Translations under genes and position numbers: made by a program
Origin: Perilla frutescens
Lineage: Eukaryota; Streptophyta; Magnoliopsida; Lamiales; Lamiaceae
Reading direction: 5' to 3'
DNA: 64,000 nt
Assembly: GCA_026008535.1 (NCBI GenBank)
Contig: BRKX01000009.1
Location: forward strand, 30,756,501-30,820,500
Shown here: positions 20,461 through 32,155 of the stretch, piece by piece
Layout of the letters: every line of letters begins with the position of its first letter
How positions within the stretch are numbered: the stretch's first letter is position 1
The notes under the pieces: model-generated
The model's database searches: none
What the model saw: the letters and a program-made list of their open reading frames with translations, nothing else
What the model was told of the DNA's origin: nothing

Positions 20461-20810
20461 TGGTTGAGTGCTATATGACATTGACATTCAATGTTACACT
20501 TGATGTCAGGCAGACTCCCTGCGACATTGTCTGTGACATAGTTGTAACTAATCTTATCATTTCCTAGTTTTATTTATTATTTTATTAATAAATTAGTTTT
20601 ATATATCTTAGAATATATGTGCATATCCTCGAAATAAATATTTCAAATAAATGGATATATACATATTAGATATATTATTTAAAATAGAGTTTGACGAAGT
20701 CAAAACTCTATCTCCTACTTTTTAGGTTTAGCGGTTTTCTCTATTTAATCCTTTTTCTTTTTCAGAAATTATATTTGCTGGAAATTCAGAAAAATAGGAT
20801 GAGCGTGGAT

Positions 20811-21029
20811 GAAGCTTTCAACCACGCCTTGGAGGCGGTTTCTCCCAAACACGTTGAAGTCATGGCGAGGAGTGGTTATCGTCAACCCATGTTCAATAAA
20901 GAGAAGACGTGAGCCTTGTAGGATTCAAGTGAAGAAGCATATAAGGGATATGTTCGACACTTGAAGAATTAAGCACAAACCATCTTTCCGCTGTGTGAGG
21001 AGATTGAAGAGCTTGAGTCACAAATTTAG
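20811..21029 (+). pseudogene. Decayed coding fragment, unrecognised
   Basis: One frame reads MSVDEAFNHALEAVSPKHVE and ARSGYRQPMFNKEKT, then after TGA and TAG continues DSSEEAYKGYVRHLKN, and after TAA continues AQTIFPLCEEIEELESQI to a final TAG. The composition looks protein-like (charged, acidic C-terminus) with three internal stops. A 3'-UTR-like T-rich region follows. It may be the last exon of an old gene or an element ORF. I do not recognise the family. Confidence 0.4.
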
Positions 21030-21229
21030 CATAGATTTCGTTCTTTGTTCCTTCTTCTTTCTTAATGTTTATTGTTGTACAATCAATTCACGAGAGTAGG
21101 TTGTACAAGTTATGATAGATAGCAAGGTTGTGAAATCATTGCTAGTTTGTCTACAAATTAATGGTAGGTTAATTTCTATTTTGGAATTTGTTTTGGTTGT
21201 AAACTAGAATAGGATTCGTGTATTTTATT

Positions 21230-21690
21230 TGATGTGTCAAGAGCCTCAGCGTCTGACATCATCAAATTAACAGTTGTTTTGGCTCATGGAAGCTTAATTT
21301 CGCCCTGTGGCAATCACATGCATATTGTGTATGATTTAAAATTATTTCGTGTGCTATTGCGTTTTTATTTCCAGCATATTTGTGTTAAAATAGTTGTGTT
21401 AACTATCTTTGACATTGAGTTTGACATTACGATTCTGTGTCTAATTTCAGTGTTTTCGGCAATGAATTCTTACATATATTATTTGACAAAAACTTGTGTT
21501 ATACCATATAACGGGCTCATAATCCGTTACACTAGCCAAATAGGCCTAAATCTACCCTCAAAACCAACCGCATCCGCCCATACTCGCATCTTTTCGCTCA
21601 GGCACGCCCATGCGCCTGGGCACCTAATTTTTTTTAATTTTTTTTACTGTTTTCATTTTTTTTCCTTTTTTTTTAATTTTTCATTGGATA
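21230..21690. other. AT-rich spacer
   Basis: No supportable gene. A short GC-richer patch near 21590-21625 has CAGGCACGCCCATGCGCCTG, which can form a hairpin, followed by poly-T runs. Confidence 0.4.
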
Positions 21691-21694
21691 CAAA

Positions 21695-22295
21695 ATTAAA
21701 TTAATTGAAAAAATTAAATTAAATCAAATTAATTTAATTTTAGGATTCACTAATTCATTTTAGGGTATATTAATTTCAAAATAAGTAATTATGGAGTACA
21801 ATACATAAGCCCACACGTTACCATTGGTGAGTGCACTGCGTGAGACATCGACTGAAAAAATTAAATTGATTCAATTAATTTTATTGTTCATTGATTCCAT
21901 TTTAAGTTATATATTTATTTTTAAAAAATAATTATCGAGCGCAGTGCACGAATTCACACATTAGCATCGGACTCGTGCACTACGCGAGATGTCAAATAAA
22001 AAAATTTCAATTTAATTTTAGGGTTCATCGATTTCATTTTATGGTATATATTTATTTCAAAAAATTAATTATCGAACGCAGTGCATGAGCTCACGTGTTA
22101 GCGTCGGGCGAGTGCATTGTACGAGATGCTAGATAAAAAAATTAAATGAATTTAATTTATTTTAGAGTTTACTAATTCTATTTTTGGGTATATATTTATT
22201 TTAGAAAAAATAAGTATCGAACATAGTGCACGAACGACGCCTTAGCAGCTTGCGAGTGCACTGTGCGGGATGTAAGATACAAAAATTAAATCATT
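21695..22295. repeat. Tandem array, ~140-bp unit, about four copies
   Basis: Successive diverged units share the order AATTAAAT..TTTAATTTTAGGGTTCA, a TATATTTATTT block, TAATTATCGA, GCGCAGTGCACGA and GAGTGCACTGTGCGAGATG. The GTGCA(C/T) landmark recurs at 21831, 21975, 22112 and 22256, giving spacings of 144, 137 and 144 bp. Within each unit CGCAGTGCACG and CGTGCACTGCG-like arms form an inverted repeat around about 25 bp. No ORF; satellite-like or a transposon-derived tandem block. Confidence 0.8.
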
Positions 22296-22299
22296 TAAA

Positions 22300-23290
22300 A
22301 AAATTAAACAGATATTTGTAAAATTACAAAAAAAAATGGAAAAAAAAATTGAAAATAAATGAAAAAAGGGGAAGGAGGCAATTGAAAAAAAATAATAATA
22401 AAAAGAAAAAGAAAGAAATGACCGGCTTCCTTGGTCAATAAAATACATCTAACGAATTTGAGATACCTTAGATATTATCACGGGAGATCTCCTGATATTA
22501 TATTGATTCCATCCACATTGAGTTTGGAGCTTCACCTTTTTAGTAAGAGATTAGGTAAGGGTTTCAAATCCTTCCCCTTTGCCTGTTTTTTAGAAATTGT
22601 TTTTTTTTTATTTTTATTTTAAAAAGAAAAGAATTCACTCCAGAAATGATGACATTTGTGAATTTTTGGTAGGTTTCAATACAATATTACCACATAAAAT
22701 ATTTCATTAATCTATCATATTGTTTACGGAAAACTTTATTATTGGGAATCATAAATCTATATGTAATTAATTGATGATTCTTTTGAAAAAAAAAAGAGAA
22801 GTAATTATATTATTCGATATTACCTGGCTTTCTGGCCTGTTTGTTAGTAGGATAGTAGTGGACATTTATCATTAGTTTAGATGACAGAAGAGAAAACTCA
22901 GCAGATGGGATAGGCATGCAGAATTTATAAAAAAATTATGTCAATCAAGTGCGAATCAGAATTCTCTCTCATCCACCTTTTGCTTTAATAATATTATTTA
23001 TTTATTTATTGCCTCTGCTTTTCCAGGCACCCATTTCTTTTCAATGCATATTTCATAGATATATTCACATCCTTTTTGCGGCATACCCATTCATCACCTT
23101 CCAAAGTCTACACAATCATCTTTCCATCCAACAAAATATGTTTTCATGGATCCAAATTCTTTAGATGTTACATTTGGTCGAACGCACTAATTATATTAGG
23201 TGATAAAAATGGTTCTTTATAGCCAAAATAGAATAAAGTTTGTTTCTAACATAATTTTAATGTTCTCTGAGTAAAATATCTATAATTGTT
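22300..23290. other. AT-rich spacer with poly-A/T runs
   Basis: Low-complexity A-rich and T-rich runs (22320-22410, 22590-22625) and no convincing ORF. Nothing recognised. Confidence 0.4.
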
Positions 23291-23291
23291 C

Positions 23292-24400
23292 ATGTTAGAA
23301 TTCGTTGCTCGAATTACTGTAAAAATATACAAGTGCAAATGTTAAAGTCAATGTCGAAGCTAGTGTAAAACTATGCCTTCAACATACACATCGAAAGCTT
23401 AAAGAACTTTGCACAAAATATAATTTTAAATTACACACCTTCAGTATGTGATTGCCACACGACGAAATTTCACTATCAAAAGTGATGAATACAATGTCGA
23501 TATTATCTTGATTCACTCTCTTGACAATACTACATAAAATACAAGAATCCTATTCTAAGTACAACACTTGAATGGATTCTGAAACTACTATTTAACAGTA
23601 AAGAGTAATGCAACTTCGAAACCTGAACTCTCAATTTAAACATCTAATCTACAAACACAACCAAAGAATATCTTTTGGTTCATCAAAACAATAGATTCAA
23701 TGTTGAACAGATTGTTGAGAATCTCTAATTCAAACATCTAATCTACAAACACAACCAAAGAATATCTTCTGGTTCATCAAAACAATAGATTCAATGTTGA
23801 ACAAATTGTTGAGAATCTAGAAGTAAAACTAAGGACTCAAGCTCTGGATTTTCTCACTCGATATAGCTAGTGATATCTTCTCTACTTGGATGTCTTCTTT
23901 AGGAATGAGAACCGGTATTTATAGAGCACCTCTCATCGTAGCAATTCTCCCGTGTTCTCTCTTTAGTTAGTGGCTCGATGTTAACCATCTCTTAGCACAA
24001 TTCTCACGTCCACCTTGAATTAGTGTTAGCAGTCTCTTAACACAGCTTCCGCGTCCACCCACATTCTCCTTCTCTAGCACTCCATTATTGAAATCGGTTA
24101 GTTAGAGAAAGGTTCTCTGTATTTAACTGCTCTAGCACTCCATTATTGAAATCGGTTAGTTAGAGAAAGGAGAAAAGAGATAACATGATTCCTAAAATGT
24201 AGGAACCGCTTTGACTATTTCAAAGCTAAACCAAATCACTAATTTAACCGCCTATATCTACTCATTTAAATTCAAATTTCGTGGATATAATTAATTAAGA
24301 TAGACAAAGTAATCAGATTAATTCAAAAAGAATTAATCCAATAATCTAGGAAAGAATAAGATTATCATTTACAATATTACGGCCAATGTTGTCGGAATGC
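23292..24400. mobile_element. Possible decayed solo LTR with two internal tandem duplications
   Basis: The stretch has LTR-like composition and no ORF. On the minus strand a TATAAATA box occurs near 23915-23925, in the text CTCTATAAATACCGG. Two direct duplications are visible: 94-bp period (units from 23633 and 23727) and 58-bp period (units from 24072 and 24130, 41 bp identical). A possible TG edge is TGTTAGAATT at 23303; the other edge is not defined. The call is an inference from these features. Confidence 0.3.
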
Positions 24401-25060
24401 TGTAACATCTCATGTATAATATTATTGAGAATACTATTATCAACAATGTTGAAAACAGTTGATGTAGCACCATTCCTAACCGTTCATAAATAAGAATAAG
24501 TAAGAATATCATAAGTCGAATAGAATAATAGATTAAAAGTGGATGTTTTGTGACATTGGCGCAATTTTTTTGGAAAAATTGAAATTCACAACTCTGTAGT
24601 TTGGGCATAATTTCTTCTACAAAACTTCAAATGACATGATCCATGATTTAAATTAATAAAAGTCAAGAAAATGACCTATAAGAATAACATGATATTTATT
24701 TACTCGATATCTTGAGATATCGTGTGTAATAGACTCGAGATCAATCGACCCCCGGATAAAAATATGGAATTAACATATCATTAAGAGCTCTATACCTATA
24801 TTATTTCCCGTCATCATAAAAACTAAACAATTCAAACCTTAAATGCAAATAAATAAATAAATAAAATCTTAAAAATCTTGTCAAGTTATTGATATTTCCT
24901 CCCAAAATTTCGAACGCATGCCAACAAATTTGAAGAATTTCATGATGTAACATAGGTCGTGAATGGAGTCATGAGCTTTAAAGATTTTCTTTCTTTGGTT
25001 TTAAATTTTGAAAATAAAAATATCACTGGTAATGCGTCGTTATATAAGATGATGAAACTA
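24401..25060. other. AT-rich spacer
   Basis: No gene or repeat that I can support. Confidence 0.35.
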
Positions 25061-25064
25061 AGAG

Positions 25065-25113
25065 TATTTATTTTATTTTATTTTATTTTATTTTATTTTA
25101 TTTTATTTTATTT
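25065..25113. repeat. (TTTTA)n microsatellite
   Basis: About nine to ten perfect TTTTA units. Confidence 0.95.
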
Positions 25114-26508
25114 ACTGGTATTATATGATGGGAGATTCTATTTGCATTAAAAAATTTATTCTTTACATCACAAATTAAAAAAAAAAAAGTAGATATGAAA
25201 TAATTTTGAAGTAATTTAAATATCCTTCTGAAGTTACTTTCCTACACCAAATAATTAATCTTCACACTGTTAGTGCATTTGAGGTGCACTAATTAATTTA
25301 AATGTCATTTATTTTTGACAAAATCGTGTGTTTTGTTAATTGTGGGTTTTCTCATATTACCAAGTCACAACTCTTATTCGGTGTGTTGATCAAGGAACAA
25401 TTGAACTAACAATTTTAAATTTGGAGATAATGTTATTCATTATATTAATTTTGAAGATATCCCTGCCCGAGTATTTATGACGGTTTCCTTCTGTGGACAT
25501 AGACCTTTTGCTCCCCGATTCCTAATGGATCAAACTAGATTTTTATCTACCACCTTTGAAAAGAATTATTTTGAAGATTCACCTTAATAATCAAAGGAAG
25601 ACTCTCGTTAAAAAAATAACAAATCATACCAACATGGAAACAAGTTTCATTAAGGAAACCTCGAAGAAGAAAGACATTTTTAGCTCCTATATGAAGACCA
25701 TTCGATTGTTATTGAATGGTGTATGTACTGAATATTTTTTTACAATCTCTAAGTGTCTTGAGTTGTAATTATGTGTCTACTAGTGTTAATTTTTTTTAAA
25801 GTTCAACGTGAATTTCTAATGGGATAATTTATCTAGTACAAACACTTTGGGTATGTAGCTATTGTTGAAGATGTGATCTCATGGAGGTGTAAGAGACACC
25901 AAGTGTGGGCATTTGAAGTATTGGGAATGTGTTCAATTTGGTGGTTCTATTGTGTAAGTGCTCTGTCAAAACTAGCTTTAAAGGAGTGGATTGATTCTCT
26001 ACTAAGCAAGGCACCCAGAGTAAGTGTGTTCACCGAACTGAGTTATCATATTGTGTGTCATTTATGCATGCTTTTTTATTTATGTTCTCATTCTCCGTTG
26101 GATCATATAATTGAATATCATAAAGAACAATACGATATATAAACACACTGCACAGATAACAATTTGTCACACACTACAAATTAAAAAAAAATAAAAATGG
26201 AATTCACCAACTATCACACCACCTCTACCTCATCTTCAGAATTCCGCGTAATTAGTGTAGCTTTTTGTAGCAATACTCCCACTACTTTGTACTGATTTAA
26301 GGATTGTGTTAGTGCAATATTTTAGCACTAAGTTTTTAGTTGTCATAATTTTTATGGCAAGTTAAGAACACAAATGTTTTGTTTTTCAAGTATTGAGAAA
26401 CATATTTTGGACATGAGACAAGAATATTCCTCTGCCAATCTGATTGAAGATCAAAGACTGTAATGATCAAGTGTTATGCACATGATCATGTACATGGTTG
26501 TCCAGAAT
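25114..26508. other. AT-rich spacer left of the Athila block
   Basis: Short ORFs only, none with a recognisable family. It could be an old retroelement flank. The junction to Athila-derived sequence is at about 26509. Confidence 0.35.
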
Positions 26509-26811
26509 CTTTCCCACTCGAACACGTCAAATCTCCTTGGTCGATGGATGTCGTCAAACACGGGAGCTAGTCTCCGATTGAGGCTTCGTCTCCCAAGCAT
26601 ATACAAACACAAACAAAATAGAGATCAAACGTACCTTGCGGAAAGAGAGGTGAGACTAAACAATCAACACAAGCAAACAAAAACAAAAACAACAACACAA
26701 ACACGACACTTAAACGAGATAACGTTCACAAATACAAACAAATAGGACAAAGCAAATATATCACCAATAAGACAATTCTTAAAAGCCTTCCCCGGCAACG
26801 GCGCCAAAATT
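26509..26811 (-). pseudogene. Second Athila copy: gag start, leader and primer-binding site
   Basis: Homologous to 37473-37765, the start of gag plus the leader of the main Athila element. Minus strand: primer-binding site TGGCGCCGTTGCCGGGG at 26790-26806, then leader, then the gag start SLNRRLAPVFDDIHRPRRFD VFEWER, cut at 26509. Here the codon before SLNRR is CGA (Arg), whereas the main copy has TGA. It lies directly beyond the 3' LTR of the main element, so that LTR is also the 5' LTR of this truncated second copy. Confidence 0.85.
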
Positions 26812-28678
26812 TGATTAGGTCCAAATTTACATTTATAATTTTCGGTTTATGCTCACTAGACACTACTTAGTACCACACCCACAATTGGACGGGGTCAATT
26901 ATAGAAGCGATGAGCTTAACCAGAGTTGATCTCTCAAGGAAGACTTTATATGAAAGAACTATCTAAAGACTACACATGCTTTTAACAAAACTACTCAAAT
27001 AAAATCTAAACATTCTAACACGGGGCTTGATGATGATTATGCTAGGAATTTGAAATGGACAATAAAGCAAGGTGACTAAATGCAAAAACACAAATTTAAA
27101 TTGAGATTAGAGGAAACAAGTTTGATTAAGGTATTAGGGTGTAGATTCTCTCAATGGTTTTACCACTATGCTTGAGTGAAGTTGATAATGCTAATCTCAC
27201 AAATATGATAGACCCTTCCAATTACTTTAACTTCAATTCCTGTCACCGTCTATCCGTTAAACCTCTCTTAGCTATATCATACAAGCAAGATTAACATATT
27301 AGGCTTAGGAACCCCATGCACCTAACGTCGAAGGAACCCATTTCCGGATTTAGAATCACAATCAAGACTCCTCTAGATCCTATCAATGTTCAAGTAGTGA
27401 TCAAGTACCTAAACATGAAAAGGCACGATTCCAACAACAACAATCAACGAGAATAAGCATAGATCAAAACCACATCGATCCTCTACCCCCTAATAGAGAG
27501 ATTAGCCACTAAACATGCTCAAAAATATGCAAACACCATAGAAGAATATCATCTCATAAATCAAATGTAAATGAAGATAAATTCTACAATATTGTATATC
27601 CTTCAAGAGTTTGGGACAAATCCCCACAAGCATCCAAGAAATGTAAAGAAAATACAAGAGAAACCTCCTCCGAGCTTAGCTTCTGCGGATGACTCGTCAT
27701 CGGGCTTTTCTCGTCTTCCCTTCTCCTAGCTTGGCTTGGTTCCCTTCTTCTTCCTTATCTCTTCTTCCTCTTGTGAAGGTGATGGTGGAAATGGTGAGAA
27801 ATGGTGGTATAGAGATTTAGTGTGTGTAGTGTGTGTGAAAAGAGAGAGAGAATGGAGTGAATGGTGAGTTTGGTGAGAATGAAGAGAGAGTGGGTGAATG
27901 ATGATGTCCCCCTTTTTTGATCCCCAAAATCTTAATTCATAAGAGAGAGAGAAGAGATCGTAAGAGAGAGAGAGAAGAGAGAGAGCTAGAGGGCTATGGT
28001 GAGATGTATGGTGAGAGGAGAGAGGAAATGTGGTGGTAAGGTGATGGTGATGGACATTAATTGTGAGGGATTTGGTAAGAGGATTTTGTGGAGAAAAAGT
28101 CCACAAAGTAGGCTTAGGGGAAATTAATCCTTACTCCCTAGTGCTAGATTAGGGTGGCTCAAGGATTGCTTGTCTCCAAAATGAGGAGGGAAGAAGAGGA
28201 ATATGTGTATTCTAGAAGAGGGGGCGAGAGACGAGTGTAGGATGGTGTGATCGGGTCGAACAGAGCAGATCGCGCGCCCGCGGGGAGCCGCGCGCCCGCG
28301 GGACCGTTGGAGAGTGCGCGCCCGCGGGGTGTCTCCGCCAAGAGCACCCTCGCGCGGCTGCGGGGCTTGTTGGTCTTCAAGGTGCGCGGACGTGGGGCTT
28401 GCGCGGCCGCGGGGTCTTTGCTCCTCCTTCCGGGTGCATCTCTTCCGGTCCGGGCTCATCTCTTCCGGCCTATCTTCGCGCCGTGCCACCTTATTGCCTA
28501 AAAATTGAAATATTGCGTACAAATAGCTCAAGTTTTCCAAAACTTGGCTTATTCTTCCATAAGAGCAGTAGAGAATAAGATCACACAAAACCTATAAATA
28601 AACTAGAACAAAATACTAGAAAATACAAATGAAACATGCAAAATTATGCAACAAAACACTACAAATAAACACCAAACA
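26812..28678 (-). repeat. Athila left LTR (1867 bp)
   Basis: Plus strand TGATTAGGTCCAAATT...CACCAAACA, colinear with 37766-39671. It is the 3' LTR of the main element and is followed by a further primer-binding site. It contains a GA/CT-rich region (27820-28000) and, at 28262-28430, a cluster of GCGCGCCCGCGGGG / GCGCGGCCGCGGGG micro-repeats. A polypurine tract (minus GTGTGGGGGAGT) sits just inside at 28679-28692. Confidence 0.92.
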
Positions 28679-29880
28679 ACTCCCCCACACTTAGCTCTTT
28701 GCTTGTCCTCAAGCAAATAAGAAATTAAAAATATGAATCAAGAAGGAAATATTCACAAGGTGATCATGCAATTGACAAAATGAATGGTTTCCACAAAAGC
28801 ATTCATTATCGAAGAATGTGTACACAACATCCGATCAAGTGAATTGCTTGTCCCTTTAAGTCTAGGAAGACACATTAGCCCATATTCAATTAAATTACAT
28901 CCCCACAAATCACATCCAAACTTATTAAGATACAACATAAAGCGACAAAGAGGATTGCAAACTCAGGACAAGGGCCATTAGGTCAATTCATCGAGCATAG
29001 CCGAGCTCCCTAATGTGGTTTCCCATACTCATCATGCAACACGTGAAAGGATTGACACAGACATGAGAGGAGTAGAATCCGGAATGCAATCCCATTTATT
29101 TAAGTAAATTCACGGGGGTTATGGATCAAGAATCACAAGGTAAAACCTATAGGGAGGAAATCCCTAGTGTCCTTGTGTGGTTTCCCATACTCATAGTCGA
29201 ATAAATCAACTAGAGGAGTAGAGATCCTTATTTTCCCCCCCTTTTTTTTCTCTTTTTCTTCTTCTTTTTTTATATCGTGAATACGAGGATAAATGATTAA
29301 GGGAAGTAATTTTCAAGAACAAGGCCAAAATGCTTCCTATTCTTTCAAGGGCAAGACTCTTTAAGTCAATCATCAAATCGAGATCACATTCAAAAATAAT
29401 TCATGTTCAAGAGTGAAACCACGGGACAATTTATTCATTCATGAGCATCTTTGAAAATAATTCCTTGAAGATTCATATCAAAAATTTTCAAATTTGACCA
29501 TTGGGCGAGGCAAAATACTAAGTGGGAGAATTACAACATACCTAAATAACTAAAACAACAATCATGCAATCAAAACTAACACAATCAACATAACAATATC
29601 ACATCAACATATTTAAGCAAAAACAACAAGGTTCACTACATAACATAACGAGCGCTCCTCCACACTTAAAACATGCATTGTCCTCAATGTATGAAAACAA
29701 AATGTAATAAGAGAATAGGGGAAGATAACACATTACACATCGTAGAAGACCGACAACAGGTGCTGGTTCCTACAAAACATACGACAAAATATCCAACGAA
29801 CAACAGAAGGGGGGGAGTGAACTGAAACAATAACAATACGCACACGAACACAAATAAAAAAAAATACACAAAACACAAAA
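28679..29880 (-). other. Athila 3' untranslated internal region
   Basis: Between the env-position ORF and the 3' LTR there are about 1.2 kb with no ORF. Typical landmarks are two CTCCNCCACACTTA boxes, at 28679-28695 and 29655-29670 (minus: TAAGTGTGGAGGAG), the first acting as the polypurine tract. Nothing else is recognised apart from T/C-rich runs at 29238-29272. Confidence 0.7.
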
Positions 29881-29883
29881 GAA

Positions 29884-30306
29884 ATTTACTGCTCTGGTGG
29901 ATCATAAAGGGGTGGCTGCGGCTGCGGGTAAGGATAGGAGATGGTCCAGTTGTTCCAGCTTTCCTCAAGGGCCGTCATCCTCTCGTCATGCCTGTCGAGG
30001 CGACCATAGATGTCCTACCTCATGTCGCCAACGTCCTGACGGAGTGATCCCAACTCTTGGCGAAACTCGCCCATAGAAGCATCGAAGCGGTCCTGGAATT
30101 GCCCCATGGTGTTGCTGTAGGACTGCTGGAACTGGCCCATGGAAGTATCAAAGTGCTGCTGGAATTGGCCCATGGAGTCGGTGAAGTTCTGCTTGAAGCT
30201 CTACTGGAACTGCCCCATGGTGGTGTCGAAGTGGTCCTGGAGGGATCACCAGTCAGCTTGTGGCATCTGATACCCATGCTGGGGGCATCGTGGAGGGGTA
30301 CGGCGG
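29884..30306 (-). pseudogene. Athila env-position ORF: C-terminal coiled-coil repeats (frameshifted)
   Basis: Downstream of the stop at 30310, another minus frame reads repeated MGQFQQ-x-FD-x-SMGQFQ units (DTTMGQFQ, TDSMGQFQQHFD, TSMGQFQQSYSN, TMGQFQDRFD, ASMGEFRQELGSLRQDVGDM), then RLDRHDERMTALEESWNNW and a Pro/Tyr-rich end YPYPQPQPPLYDPPEQ. The repeat period is about 36 bp and the pattern suggests a coiled coil. One stop lies in the first repeat and one after GDMR. This is probably the original C-terminus of the ORF at 30310-31377, separated by a frameshift near 30300. Confidence 0.65.
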
Positions 30307-30309
30307 CGG

Positions 30310-31377
30310 CTAATAGTGAGCCTGGTCATCCTGATCATTGTCGTCGGCGCCCTCTGCTTCGTCTTCTTCTTCTCCTTTCGTATTTTCTTCCTCATGTTCT
30401 TCTTCTTCATTCTCTTCCTCGTCCTCATCATCATCATCACCACTGGGGGCTGAAGAGGAGCCGGCCTTCCTGTAGCGTCTAAGAGCCGCACGCTGAGCAT
30501 TCATAATCTTGGCGACACAAGGGCGGTCGGTGTGAGGAAGCAGTCTCCTCGAATCCAGGATAAGCTGGGCGCGCTTGAGCTCATCGACAGAGATCAAATA
30601 CACCTTGACCTTGCTCTGTCCGGCAGGGATGGCACCTGTGGGTGGAAGCACACCAAGCTTTACAGCAAGCGCGGTGATGAACGCACAAAAGGAGGGATGC
30701 ATCTTGGTGCGTCGAGTCATCTGCTGGATAGCGGTCCAGATGAAATAGGACGGGCATATATTGGTCTTGTAGAGACCACACCAAAGAAGATACACCTCGG
30801 TGGCATTGACCTTGTTGGCTTGTTCCTTCCCAGAGATGGAGTAGGCAAGGAACTTGTGCATGATAGCCAGGACAGGGTCTTGAATGAAGCCAGTGGGCGT
30901 CCCCTGAGGGTCCCAATTACTGAAACCGGTGAGCTCGTGCCAGGCGGCAGCCGTGTTGAAGTCGGTTGGCCTCTCTCTGGGCCCAGACATCGAAAACCCA
31001 AAATACGACTTCATTCTAGCCAATGTCACCTCAAACTCTTCACCCATCATACGAAAAGTAATCTTCAAATTTGCAGACTCAAGCTGGAATGTAACCAAGA
31101 AGTCAAGGCACAACGGATTCAAGCCAACATATTTCAATTTAGCAAATTTATCCAAAGTTAGCACCTTCAAATAGCTTTCCACCTTCCCATCAATTTTTAA
31201 TGACTTCAACAAATTCCAATCAAGATATCGTGGGGAGGTGATCTCATAATTAGTAAAGGTTTGATACCGGTTACCTTCGGCATGGGTACGAACCGTGAAC
31301 GGGCACCCATATAGCTCTTGGAGATTCTCGTCTCCCTCTTGGTGTGAAGATGACGGGTTCTTCGTCTGGGGTGGCAT
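30310..31377 (-). CDS. Athila env-position protein (putative plant transposon protein domain)
   Basis: The likely start is the ATG at 31377 (MPPQTKNPSSSHQEGDENLQ); the open frame extends further upstream only because GC-rich repeats lack stops. The 355-residue product has a globular middle part with YLDWNLLKSLKIDGKVESYL, ARMKSYFGFSMSGPRERPTD and VLAIMHKFLAYSISGKEQAN KVNATEVYLLWCG, matching the 'putative plant transposon protein' domain found in Athila-type elements downstream of pol. It ends in a long Asp/Glu-rich tail (about residues 300-350). No signal peptide or membrane segment is visible, so an envelope role is not supported by sequence. Its position between integrase and 3' LTR is typical for the Athila lineage. 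The true C-terminus probably continues in another frame at 29884-30306. Confidence 0.75.
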   Translation of the reverse strand: MPPQTKNPSSSHQEGDENLQELYGCPFTVRTHAEGNRYQTFTNYEITSPRYLDWNLLKSLKIDGKVESYLKVLTLDKFAKLKYVGLNPLCLDFLVTFQLESANLKITFRMMGEEFEVTLARMKSYFGFSMSGPRERPTDFNTAAAWHELTGFSNWDPQGTPTGFIQDPVLAIMHKFLAYSISGKEQANKVNATEVYLLWCGLYKTNICPSYFIWTAIQQMTRRTKMHPSFCAFITALAVKLGVLPPTGAIPAGQSKVKVYLISVDELKRAQLILDSRRLLPHTDRPCVAKIMNAQRAALRRYRKAGSSSAPSGDDDDEDEEENEEEEHEEENTKGEEEDEAEGADDNDQDDQAHY

Positions 31378-32155
31378 GACTGAGCAAGGTAGACAAAGGA
31401 GAGGAGGTGAGATTGAGCAAGACACACGGAGAGGGTGCGGGAGCTGGCGCACGGTCGCGGGAGCAGGGGCGTGCGGCCGCGGGGCGTTGAAGTGTGTGCG
31501 CGGTCGCGGGCTTCTGGCGGAGCTGAGCGCAACTGTGGCGGCGGAGTGGAAGCGGCGGCGGTGAGCGGCGGAGTGGCTGGGACGAGAGGACCCGCGGTCG
31601 AAGGGTTTCGACGCGGTCGCGGTGACGAGGGTGGTGACGTGGAGGCGTGACGTGGGGAGGAGGTTTCCTTGGACTGCAATTTGGCAAGAATTTGGAGTGA
31701 GAAGGAGAAGTGAAAAGCTGGGGTTGATGGAGAGGAGGAGGAGCTTCAAAAGCGGCGCAAAGGGTGAGAAAATAGGGTTCCAAAGTGAGTGGTCCCCTTT
31801 TATAGGGGACGGGGCGCGCGCCCGCGGGGCCTTGCGCGGCCGCGAGGTGTGAGGGTCGCGCGTCCGCGGGGCTTCAATTCTGTCCAAAATGCCTCGCACG
31901 CTCGCGGAGTCCTTCCGCCGAGACAGGGGTCGCGCGGCCGCGGGGCCTGCGTGGTCGCGGGACCTTCCTTAGCCATTTTTCTCCGCAATTTCTTCCCCTG
32001 CTTCACTTCTACTCAACCTGCACACAACACCAAAAATACCAAACACACCAACACAAAATAGATTAATTAACATAATTAAAAATAAGAAAATCATGGGATG
32101 CCTCCCATGTAGCGCTCATTTTAATGTCTCGAGCTAGACGAAGTTTTTGGATCAT
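31378..32155 (-). other. Athila spacer between pol and env-position ORF, GC-rich micro-repeats
   Basis: About 780 bp. From about 31430 to 31965 many short GC-rich words occur (GCGCGGCCGCGGGGC, GTCGCGGG, GCGCGCCCGCGGGGCC), the same type as in both LTRs. Apparent ORFs on both strands here are Arg/Pro/Gly-rich low-complexity products of these repeats and are not annotated. Near 32090-32115 a GGGATGCCTCCCAT hairpin is followed by the end of pol. Confidence 0.65.

Noticed and set aside
22242..22448. Small ORFs in poly-A/T regions (also 52650-52898)
   Set aside because: Produced by homopolymer runs; Phe/Leu-rich or Lys-rich without features.
28124..28588. Arg/Pro-rich ORFs on both strands around the GC-rich clusters of both Athila LTRs (also 39099-39581 and 31206-32061)
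   Set aside because: They are translations of GCGCGGCCGCGGGG-type micro-repeats that simply lack stops. They overlap on both strands and have no family resemblance.
31378..31899. N-terminal extension of the Athila env-position ORF
   Set aside because: The extension is low-complexity Arg/Pro text from the GC-rich repeats. The MPP start at 31377 begins the sequence resembling the family.
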